Assembly: GCF_900111315.1 (NCBI RefSeq)
Contig: NZ_FOGU01000017.1
Location: 1 to 60,298 of the forward strand
Length of the DNA stretch: 60,298 bases
Reading direction: 5' to 3'
Origin: Tranquillimonas rosea
GTDB taxonomy: Bacteria; Pseudomonadota; Alphaproteobacteria; Rhodobacterales; Rhodobacteraceae
In this document: positions 53,925-60,298 of the stretch, piece by piece
Numbering within the stretch: the stretch's first letter is position 1
Layout of the letters: each line of letters begins with the position of its first letter
The notes under the pieces: model-generated
Seen by the model: the letters and a program-made list of their open reading frames with translations, nothing else
What the model was told of the DNA's origin: nothing
Databases searched by the model: none
Position numbers and translations under genes: made by a program

Positions 53925-55103
53925 ATGCCGTTGCCCCTCTTTCCGAAGCCGAGCTGCCTTATCCTCAGCGCGGGCCTGGCCGCACTGGCGTCGGCCGCTT
54001 TCGCCCAGACGAGTTCCGGCGCCGAAGAGGCCGGGGTAGGGGACGCGGTCGTGCCCTTCGCTCTGCCGCAATCGGGGCCGTTCGAGCCGGCGGACATCGA
54101 GATCGAGAACGATCAGGCCATCGCCGACTGGTTCCGGTCGGCCCATGCGAACGCGGCGGCCGAAGCGTTCCGGCATTGGGACGACGAGGGGCAGGTCAAC
54201 GCCGCCTGCGCCACCTGCCATTCCGGCGAGGGCTTTCGCGATTTCCACGGCCTCGACGGGTCCGAGGCCGGGGTTGTCGATGGCGAGATCGACGTGGGCG
54301 GCGTCGTCGATTGTGGCACCTGCCACAATGCGGGTCTGTCGGAAGTGGAAGAGGTCACGTTTCCAAGCGGCGTGGTGCATCCGGTGCAGGGCGTCGAAGC
54401 GTCGTGCCTCACCTGTCACCAGGGCCGGTCGGCCGGCAAGGATGTGGCGGACACGATCGCCGATCGCGCCCTGGACCAGCCCGATCCGGAGCTGCGCTTC
54501 ATCAATCCCCACTACGCGACAGCGGCGGCCACGTGGCTCGGCGGCTATGGCGAGGCGGGATACCAGTACGACGGCCGGGACTACTCCGGCCGCTTCTTTC
54601 ACGCACGGCCCGTCGAGAGCTGCAATTCCTGCCACGACCCGCACACGCTGGAGGTCGGGTTCGAGCCGTGCCTGACCTGCCATCAGGCCGACAGCCCGCA
54701 GGACATCCGCATCGCCCGCCAGAGCTATGACGGCAGCGGGGATACATCGGTCGGTATCCGCTCGGACATCGAGGCCAATGCCGATACGCTGATGCGGATG
54801 ATCCGCGACTACATGGACGAGGTCGCGGGCGCCCCCGGCATCTACGACGGCACCCGCTATCCGTATTTCTTCTCGGACGCGAACGGCGACGGGGCCATCG
54901 ACATGGATGGCGGCGAGCCGGTGGTCTACGGCGCGTGGACGCCGCGGAGCCTGCGCGCGACCTTCAACTGGAAGCTCGTGACCGCCGATCCGGGCAACTA
55001 CGCCCACAATCCGCAGTATTCCCTCGAACTGCTCTACGATTCCATCGCGGATCTCAGCGATCCGCTGGGCATCGACATGGAGGAGCTCGATCTCCTGCGG
55101 TAG
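53925..55103 (+). CDS. Periplasmic pentahaem c-type cytochrome
   Basis: A 392-residue secreted protein with a signal peptide ending near AFA-QTSSG. Five CxxCH haem motifs are visible: CATCH (95-99), CGTCH (130-134), CLTCH (161-165), CNSCH (233-237) and CLTCH (249-253). The remaining 140 residues contain a DANGDGAIDMDGGE calcium-loop-like segment and FNWKLVTADPGNYAHNPQYS, as seen in PMCC-type polyhaem cytochromes. No quinone-oxidising or nitrite-reducing signature was recognised. It diverges from nqrA and shares an FNR-like box, so it probably exchanges electrons with the NQR-type complex (inference). The ATG follows GACAGGAG at a distance of about ten bases. Confidence 0.9.
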   Translation: MPLPLFPKPSCLILSAGLAALASAAFAQTSSGAEEAGVGDAVVPFALPQSGPFEPADIEIENDQAIADWFRSAHANAAAEAFRHWDDEGQVNAACATCHSGEGFRDFHGLDGSEAGVVDGEIDVGGVVDCGTCHNAGLSEVEEVTFPSGVVHPVQGVEASCLTCHQGRSAGKDVADTIADRALDQPDPELRFINPHYATAAATWLGGYGEAGYQYDGRDYSGRFFHARPVESCNSCHDPHTLEVGFEPCLTCHQADSPQDIRIARQSYDGSGDTSVGIRSDIEANADTLMRMIRDYMDEVAGAPGIYDGTRYPYFFSDANGDGAIDMDGGEPVVYGAWTPRSLRATFNWKLVTADPGNYAHNPQYSLELLYDSIADLSDPLGIDMEELDLLR

Positions 55104-55120
55104 CCGGACGGTTTGACATC

Positions 55121-55143
55121 GGGCGGCGGGTCGGTCGCCGCCC
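55121..55143 (+). terminator. Hairpin after the cytochrome gene
   Basis: GGGCGGCG (55121-55128), seven-base loop, CGCCGCCC (55136-55143), 17 bases after the stop. No T-run. Confidence 0.5.
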
Positions 55144-55205
55144 CTGTCGAGACGGGTCTGCAGATGGCGCGCTTTCGGAGGCGACCGGATCTGGTGACGA
55201 GCGCC

Positions 55206-55538
55206 TCAACCCATCTCCTCGACGGTCGCCTCGGGGGCTGTGGACATGACCGCAGCGATGCCGTTGTCGCGGGTCGAGACGCTTTCGTAGCTTTCGCTGG
55301 TCCCGACGACCTGTCCGTTAGTGGCCCTGAGATTGAACCGGTACTTGCCGTCCGACGTCTCGGTCCGTTCGAACTGCATGTCCTTGGTGGCGTTCCTGCG
55401 GACCGAGGCGATCCCCTTAGTCGCGCTGGGCTTTCGCTTGTAGCCTTCGCTGACGAGAATGATCCGGCCGTTGCCGGCCTTCAGACGGAACCGGAACTCT
55501 CCGGCCCGGTCTCTGTAGAGTTCGAACTTTCCAGCCAT
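55206..55538 (-). CDS. YegP-like DUF1508 double-repeat protein
   Basis: A 110-residue protein with two DUF1508 repeats: FELYRDRAGEFRFRLKAGNG ... SEGYKRKPSATKGIASV, and then FERTETSDGKYRFNLRATNG ... SESYESVSTRDNGIAAV. Each repeat forms a small beta-strand unit. The function is unknown; homologues are common stress-associated small proteins. The ATG at 55538 is chosen because the repeat begins immediately after it. Confidence 0.88.
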   Translation of the reverse strand: MAGKFELYRDRAGEFRFRLKAGNGRIILVSEGYKRKPSATKGIASVRRNATKDMQFERTETSDGKYRFNLRATNGQVVGTSESYESVSTRDNGIAAVMSTAPEATVEEMG

Positions 55539-55705
55539 TGTCCCCGTCCGTGCGAATCCGGCCCCGTGACGGGAGAGGAGTATCCGTCCAAACCCGCGCG
55601 GCGCCAATACATAACTGGTTCAGGTGCAGTGATCCGGGGGGTAGCCGACTGGACGCGCCGGGCGACAGCCCGGCGCGACAGGGTCGGGTCTCTGCATGGC
55701 CCGCG

Positions 55706-56131
55706 CTACGCCCTTTCCACCGTGAGATGCGGCTTGCCGTCCGACGTCCTGCGATGGCTTCGGTTCTCTTGGTTGAGCGTGCCGCGAAGGCGGTGGCGCC
55801 AGTTCGAGAAGCTGTCGAACCGAACGACATCGACCGGCTGATCGAGCGCGATCTCGACATGGCGGTGGCCCGCTTGCCCCGAGAGGCCGACGATCTCGCC
55901 GCTATAGGCCTGGCCCAGATAGCGGCCGGTCACGCGGTCCCCCAGCGCGAGCTCCGGTGGTGCGTTGCGCTGGACGAGCCGGGCATGCAGCGTGTTCCAG
56001 TCCCGCGCGCCGTGCTGGCGGGCGATGAGCTCGAGCGCCTGGGCATGGCTGACGACCGTGCCCCTGGCTTGCAGAGCCTGCCGGAGCGCCTTTGCCTGCG
56101 CCTTGATGGTATCGAGGGTGGGCTGTGTCAT
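55706..56131 (-). CDS. Glyoxalase-superfamily protein (Glyoxalase_8 type)
   Basis: A 141-residue protein. The first 55 residues (LDTIKAQAKALRQALQARG, then SHAQALELIARQHGARDWNT) match the N-terminal Glyoxalase_8 segment found in many alphaproteobacterial proteins near mobile or plasmid genes. The rest (GDRVTGRYLGQAYSGEIVGL) forms a small beta domain. Despite the name, no glyoxalase metal site is evident. A perfect AGGAGG lies four bases before the ATG. It overlaps the gene before it by ATGA. Confidence 0.8.
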   Translation of the reverse strand: MTQPTLDTIKAQAKALRQALQARGTVVSHAQALELIARQHGARDWNTLHARLVQRNAPPELALGDRVTGRYLGQAYSGEIVGLSGQAGHRHVEIALDQPVDVVRFDSFSNWRHRLRGTLNQENRSHRRTSDGKPHLTVERA

Positions 56132-56460
56132 GTTGCCTCCTTGGCGGAAGCCCTCGCGGGAACGGGATCCACCGCACGGTCCCGAAGGACGATCGTGGAT
56201 GCCAACAGCAGGAGCGCGGCGGCCGCGGTCGGAAAGGCGAGCCATGGGCCATCGTCGCCTGCCACGGCGTCCAACGAGATGAGAAGCGCCGGCGTCAGCA
56301 GCCACGGCATGAGCAATGTCGGCGCCGCGATCTGCACGCGAAGCCGACCGCCCGTCGACATGACCACCGCCTTGGGCGCGGGCGTCGACAGGAACAGTGT
56401 CCCGATGGGACGGGTCAGAAAGGGGGTGTCACTTGGGGTCGGGTCATGTCCGACAGACAT
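56128..56460 (-). CDS. Small membrane protein of unknown function
   Basis: A 110-residue protein that I do not recognise. Two hydrophobic segments (about residues 44-66 and 72-92) follow a polar N-terminus rich in Pro and Thr. It overlaps the Glyoxalase_8 gene by ATGA, so the two are probably made together. CTCC-rich bases upstream (leftward GGAGG-like, near 56469) provide a ribosome site. Confidence 0.6.
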   Translation of the reverse strand: MSVGHDPTPSDTPFLTRPIGTLFLSTPAPKAVVMSTGGRLRVQIAAPTLLMPWLLTPALLISLDAVAGDDGPWLAFPTAAAALLLLASTIVLRDRAVDPVPARASAKEAT

Positions 56461-56758
56461 CGTTCACTCCTCCGGAGAGGCATTTCGGATCGGGAGGGAG
56501 CCTGCATTGCCCACCTTCGAAATGCTTCGGGGGTGAGATGTCGTCTTGCTCCGGGCTTCACCGTGACTTGCGTCCGCAGGCGGCAGGTGCCCGGCACCTT
56601 GCCTGCTCGATACGAGCAAATCTCGCAAAAGGCAATACGGAGAGGGGGACAGTTCTCTGCCGCGCGACGGCAAGGTGGATCAATGCTGGTTGCAGCCGGG
56701 GCAGGGCTCTGAGGTATCGGACGAACGCGGAAATGTCCCGAGCGGATCGGGGCGGTCT
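56461..56758. other. Intergenic region, nothing recognised
   Basis: A 298-base gap between the small membrane-protein gene and the end of the MFS gene. A promoter for the leftward two-gene unit should lie near 56480-56530. No small gene or RNA is evident. Confidence 0.4.
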
Positions 56759-58018
56759 CTACCGGGTGTCGTTGGCCGCGCCTTCCTCTTCTGCCTGCTC
56801 CGCCGCCCAGGCACCGGCCGCCTCGACCGCCACGGGCGACGCGGTGGGGACCACGCCGAGGTAGCTCTCTTCACCACCCCCCGTCGCACGCTGGGTCATG
56901 CGGAACAGGGCGTAGAGCGCGATGGCCGTAAAGGTCGCTCCGAGCACCAGCCAGAAGGCGAAGGGACCGAGGCGGTCCATCGCTGCACCCGCGGCCAGCG
57001 GTCCCAGGATCGCGCCGACGCCGAAGGTCAGGACCAGTCCGCCGGACGCCGCGGGCATGTCCTCGGGCGACAGGGCGTCGTTCGTGTAGGCGAGGAACAG
57101 CGCGTAGAGCGGTGTGGTCACGCCACCCGCCAGGAAGGCGGCCGCCATCAGGGCCCAGAGCACGTCGCCGGCCGTCCAGGCCAGCCCGCAGCACACCGCG
57201 CCCAGGACGGCCGCGCCGAAGATCAGCTTGCGCCGGTCCATCCGGTCGGAGAGCCAGCCGATCGGGTATTGCAACACCAATGCGCCGGCAAAGAGCATCG
57301 CCACGAAGAGCGAGATCTGGGCCGCGGTCATGTCGATCTGGGTGCCGAAGACGGCGCCCATGCCCGACTGCGTCGCGTATACGCCCCCGAGAAAGAATAT
57401 CCCCACCGTGCCGAGCGGTGAGCCCCTGAAGAGGTCGCGCAGCGGCATCGGCCGTGCGACCTGCGCCGCCGGCACCGGCGAAACCGACAGCAGGATCGGG
57501 GCGAAGGAGACGGAAACGAGAATCGAGGCGCCGATGAACAGCGCCGAGGTGGCGGCGTCGCCGAGGTTCAGTAGCGCCTGCGCCCCGATGATGCCCAGCG
57601 TCTGCGCGATCATGTAGGCTGCAAGCACCTTGCCGCGGTTCTCGTTGGTGGAGGCGTCGTTCAGCCAGCTCTCGGCCGTGACGTAGATGCCGGACATGCA
57701 GAAGCCGATCAGCAGGCGCAGGACGGTCCAGGACCAGGGATCGGTCAGCAGGGGAAACGCGATCAGCCCGGCCGACATGAAGCTGCCCAGGGCCGCGAAG
57801 ACACGCACGTGTCCGACACGACGGATCAGCACCGGACCGAGCCGCGCGCCCGACAGGAAGCCGGCGAAGTAGCCCGAGGTGATGATCGAAAGCTCGGCGG
57901 CCGAGAACCCTTCGATGCCGCCGCGAAGGCCGATCAGCGTGAAGTGCATGCCGTTGCCCAGCATGATCAGCACGATCCCGAGCAACAGCGGCCAGACGCC
58001 GGACAACACCTGGTTCAT
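56759..58018 (-). CDS. MFS transporter, YcaD-like
   Basis: A 419-residue carrier with twelve membrane segments. GNGMHFTLIGLRGGIEGFSA and GYFAGFLSGARLGPVLIRRV in the first half, AESWLNDASTNENRGKVLAA and IGWLSDRMDRRKLIFGAAVL later, match the YcaD group. The substrate is unknown. The ATG at 58018 has GAGGAGATG just upstream; an open extension from 58192 is unlike the family. It diverges from the symporter gene across 220 bases. Confidence 0.87.
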   Translation of the reverse strand: MNQVLSGVWPLLLGIVLIMLGNGMHFTLIGLRGGIEGFSAAELSIITSGYFAGFLSGARLGPVLIRRVGHVRVFAALGSFMSAGLIAFPLLTDPWSWTVLRLLIGFCMSGIYVTAESWLNDASTNENRGKVLAAYMIAQTLGIIGAQALLNLGDAATSALFIGASILVSVSFAPILLSVSPVPAAQVARPMPLRDLFRGSPLGTVGIFFLGGVYATQSGMGAVFGTQIDMTAAQISLFVAMLFAGALVLQYPIGWLSDRMDRRKLIFGAAVLGAVCCGLAWTAGDVLWALMAAAFLAGGVTTPLYALFLAYTNDALSPEDMPAASGGLVLTFGVGAILGPLAAGAAMDRLGPFAFWLVLGATFTAIALYALFRMTQRATGGGEESYLGVVPTASPVAVEAAGAWAAEQAEEEGAANDTR

Positions 58019-58238
58019 GACATCTCCTCGCGCCAGGGGCGGGAGTGCCGCCACGGTCCGTATAGGTGCACATCCTTCGATATGTCCTGTCAATCGGGCA
58101 AAGAGCCCCGTGGAAAGTCCTGCCCGCGGACCCGCCGCCGGCCCGGGGTCATCACGGGGAAGAAACAATCCGATCGGTCTCGGCGTTGGCACGCAGCTCT
58201 AGCCTTGCAAAAGAGAAGACCGAGCGGGGACAGTTCGC

Positions 58239-59840
58239 ATGGACGAAGCCAAGTTCGACCTGCACCTGATCGACTACGCCATCGTGTTGATCTACTTCAT
58301 CGGGATCATCGCACATGGGCTGTATGTTTCCCGAAAGAGCGGTTCGGGCGCCGATGACTACTTCCTCGCCGGACGCACTCTCCCTTGGTATCTGATCGGC
58401 TTCTCGCTCTTCGCCTCGAACATGTCGGGCTCGAGCTTCGTGGGCCTGATGGGCGGTGCCTATGACAACGGCGTCGTCATCTACAATTACGAGTGGACGG
58501 CCGCCTTCGTCCTGATCCTGTTCGCGATCTTCATCCTGCCGTCCTACCTGCGCGCACGGGTTTCGACGGTGCCGGAATTTCTCGAGGCGCGATACGACGT
58601 CCGGGCGCGGCGCGCGTTCTCGATCTTCACGATCCTGGCCATCCTGTTCATCGATTCCGCGGGGGCGCTCTATGCGGGCGGGCTCGTGATCTCGAACGTC
58701 ACAGACTACCTGAACCTCTGGACCGCGGTGTCGGTCCTGGCGCTGGTGGCCGGGCTCTACACCATCCTCGGCGGTCTCTCGGCGGTGGTGGTGACCGACA
58801 CGGTGCAGGCCGTTTTGCTCATCGTGGCGGCCGCCGTGCTGTTCTGGCTCGGCCTCGACGAGATCGGCGGCTGGCAGGAGATGTTCGCCGACGTGGAGGA
58901 CACGAAGCAGCACCTCATCCTGCCCGCAAGCGACGATTTCCTGCCGTGGACGGGGATCTGGGGCGTGATCCTGCTCGGCTTCTACTACTTCGCCATCAAC
59001 CAGTTCGTGGTTCAGCGCACGCTGGGGGCCAAGGATCTGCGGCAGGGCCAGATCGGCGCCGTCTTCGCCGGCTTTCTCAAGCTGCCGAACCTCTTCCTGC
59101 TGATCCTTCCGGGTCTCATCGCGCTCAAGCTTTATCCGGACCTCGAGACGCCTGACCTCGCCTTTCCGACGCTGGCCTTCGAGTTGATGCCGATCGGCCT
59201 GAGAGGCCTCATCATGGCGGCGCTGATCGCGGCGATCATGTCCTCGCTCGACTCGGCCATGAACTCGGCCTCGACCCTCGTGGTGAAGGATTTCGTCCTG
59301 CCGTTCCGCGAGATCTCGGAGGCGCGGCAGGTCTGGCTGGGTCGGCTGGTCACCGGGGCGGTCATGGTGTTCGGCGCCGTCTACGCCCCGATGATCTCGA
59401 ACTTCGAGAGCCTCTTCGGCTACTTCCAGTCCTCGCTGTCCTACGTGGTGCCGACCATCGTCGTGGTCTACATCGCCGGTCTCTTCATTCCCTGGCTCAA
59501 CGGCAACGGCGCCTTCTGGACGATCATCTTCGGCCTCGTCGTCGGCGTGCCGCTGTTCATCGCCAAGGAGGTCACCGGCGCTTGGGAAAGCCTCGGTCTG
59601 CCCGAAATCCACTACACCATCATGTCCTCGATCATGATGGCCGTCGGGATCCTCCTGCACGTGGGGATCTCGGCCGCCACGCGAGGGTCGGAAAAGGAGA
59701 ACATCCGTGATCTCGTCTGGTCCGCGGACGAGGCCAGGGAGGCCTTCCTCACAATCGAGCGGCCGTTCTGGACATCGAGGATCCTGTGGTCCGCGCTGCT
59801 GTCCGTCTGCCTGATCGGGGTGATCATCTGGTTCTGGTGA
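58239..59840 (+). CDS. Sodium/solute symporter (SSS family)
   Basis: A 533-residue membrane protein with about fourteen hydrophobic segments. DDYFLAGRTLPWYLIGFSLF, SNMSGSSFVGLMGGAYDNG and VYTILGGLSAVVVTDTVQA-like (GLYTILGGLSAVVVTDTVQA) are SSS hallmarks, and MAALIAAIMSSLDSAMNSAS is the conserved sodium-site helix. It resembles SglT-type sugar or inositol carriers. GGGGAC precedes the ATG. With an NQR-type complex in the window, a sodium-driven carrier would fit a sodium-using cell, but this is inference. Confidence 0.9.
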   Translation: MDEAKFDLHLIDYAIVLIYFIGIIAHGLYVSRKSGSGADDYFLAGRTLPWYLIGFSLFASNMSGSSFVGLMGGAYDNGVVIYNYEWTAAFVLILFAIFILPSYLRARVSTVPEFLEARYDVRARRAFSIFTILAILFIDSAGALYAGGLVISNVTDYLNLWTAVSVLALVAGLYTILGGLSAVVVTDTVQAVLLIVAAAVLFWLGLDEIGGWQEMFADVEDTKQHLILPASDDFLPWTGIWGVILLGFYYFAINQFVVQRTLGAKDLRQGQIGAVFAGFLKLPNLFLLILPGLIALKLYPDLETPDLAFPTLAFELMPIGLRGLIMAALIAAIMSSLDSAMNSASTLVVKDFVLPFREISEARQVWLGRLVTGAVMVFGAVYAPMISNFESLFGYFQSSLSYVVPTIVVVYIAGLFIPWLNGNGAFWTIIFGLVVGVPLFIAKEVTGAWESLGLPEIHYTIMSSIMMAVGILLHVGISAATRGSEKENIRDLVWSADEAREAFLTIERPFWTSRILWSALLSVCLIGVIIWFW

Positions 59841-59856
59841 TCGCCGCACGGGCCGT

Positions 59857-59876
59857 GACCCGGTTCGATCCGGGTC
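59857..59876 (+). terminator. Hairpin after the symporter gene
   Basis: GACCCGG, six-base loop, CCGGGTC, 16 bases after the stop. The tail is GC-rich. Confidence 0.45.
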
Positions 59877-59934
59877 CGGCCGCGCGGTCTCCAGCGACAT
59901 GACACCGCGCGGAACGGACACAGCGCGCGCGGCG

Positions 59935-60298
59935 CTGCCCCCCCCCGAAAATCGGACACTGACGTAAGCTACAATCTGAGGTCATCTTGGTCTTCGAGAA
60001 GGAGATGGACGAGATGGCGAAGAGGAAGCGGCACGCGGCTGCGTTCAAGGCGAAGGTGGCGCTTGAAGCGCTGAAGGGCGAACGGACGGTGGCCGAGCTG
60101 GCCGCGAGGTTCGAGGTCCACCCGACGTTAATTCACCAATGGAGCGAGCCATAGTCCGCCATCGGTCCGAGGACGATGGCGAGCGCACTGCTGGAAGGTG
60201 CGTCCGGCGTGTTCGAGAAGGGCGCGGTGAACAAGGTGCCCGAGGTCGATGCCGATACGGTGCGCGATTTGCACGCGAAGATCGGGGAGCTCGCAGTC
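59935..60298 (+). mobile_element. IS3-type insertion sequence, left part only
   Basis: The element begins around a CTGCCC-C(n)-GAAAATCGGAC stretch (about 59935-59957) that resembles an IS3-family left inverted repeat, and then carries the first transposase frame. It runs off the right edge, so its right end and target duplication cannot be checked. Confidence 0.6.
60005..60298 (+). pseudogene. IS3-family transposase OrfA, interrupted
   Basis: From ATG 60005 the frame reads [20 protein letters not shown] and [18 protein letters not shown], the helix-turn-helix of IS3 OrfA. An in-frame TAG (60152-60154) comes four codons later. The same frame then resumes the family sequence as ALLEGASGVFEKGAV and VRDLHAKIGELAV at 60185. 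About fourteen foreign codons thus replace the usual one or two between HQW and ALLEG. GCGAGC occurs on both sides of this insert (60144 and 60179). The element is probably inactive unless the stop is bypassed. Confidence 0.75.

Noticed and set aside
53842..54039. Small 87-codon gene starting at ATG 53842
   Set aside because: It starts inside the FNR-like box and runs out of frame into the cytochrome gene; no ribosome site or domain.
58152..59921. Open frame of 589 codons on the minus strand
   Set aside because: Antisense to the sodium/solute symporter; composition rich in Asp, Glu, Arg and His as expected of a shadow.

Overview
The window is about 60 kb of high-GC DNA with long, tightly packed operons that often overlap by ATGA. 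Gene content (ExoF/ExoY-like polysaccharide export, DUF4082 surface proteins, TupA/TupC, Glyoxalase_8 protein, Nqr and FnrL-type sites) suggests a Rhodobacterales-like alphaproteobacterium. That placement is inferred from gene families only. No rRNA, tRNA or CRISPR was seen.

Layout. 1-4.0 kb: a partial RraA-like gene, a DUF475/TerC-like membrane protein, and a tungstate ABC pair (tupC-tupA) with no permease gene. 4.0-36.1 kb: a large surface-polysaccharide region. A leftward operon (17500 down to 4029) holds an ExoF-type export protein, three glycosyltransferases, a chain-length protein with a degenerate kinase domain, a CobW-type GTPase, a 1416-residue secreted DMFase-like/DUF4082 protein and Gmd. 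A rightward set (17778-24568) holds a Wzy/ligase-like protein, the initiating sugar-phosphate transferase, UDP-xylose synthase, a glycosyltransferase and a Wzx flippase. A LuxR protein with a dead receiver domain sits next, divergent from a sugar acetyltransferase. A five-gene overlapping leftward operon (31297 down to 26424) makes amino sugars. A second DUF4082 protein with a beta-helix and a WecG/TagA transferase close the region.

36.4-46.8 kb: an animal-type haem peroxidase, a HemG-like flavodoxin, an MFS carrier, a nikABCDE nickel importer diverging from nikR across a perfect GTATGA-N16-TCATAC operator, and lrgAB. The NikR has lost three of the four known nickel ligands and has gained a His-rich tail.

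46.9-55.1 kb: the most interesting block. A leftward nqrABCDEF-apbE-nqrM-CBS operon diverges from a pentahaem c-type cytochrome gene. NqrC, D, E and F keep all their cofactor residues, but NqrB is only 260 residues and lacks the SGAT flavin-attachment motif. An FNR-like box lies in the divergent promoter. I infer an oxygen-regulated NQR derivative that may pass electrons from periplasmic NqrC flavin to the cytochrome instead of along the usual NqrB route.

55.2-60.3 kb: small proteins (DUF1508, Glyoxalase_8), an MFS carrier, a sodium/solute symporter, and a broken IS3-type transposase gene running off the right edge.
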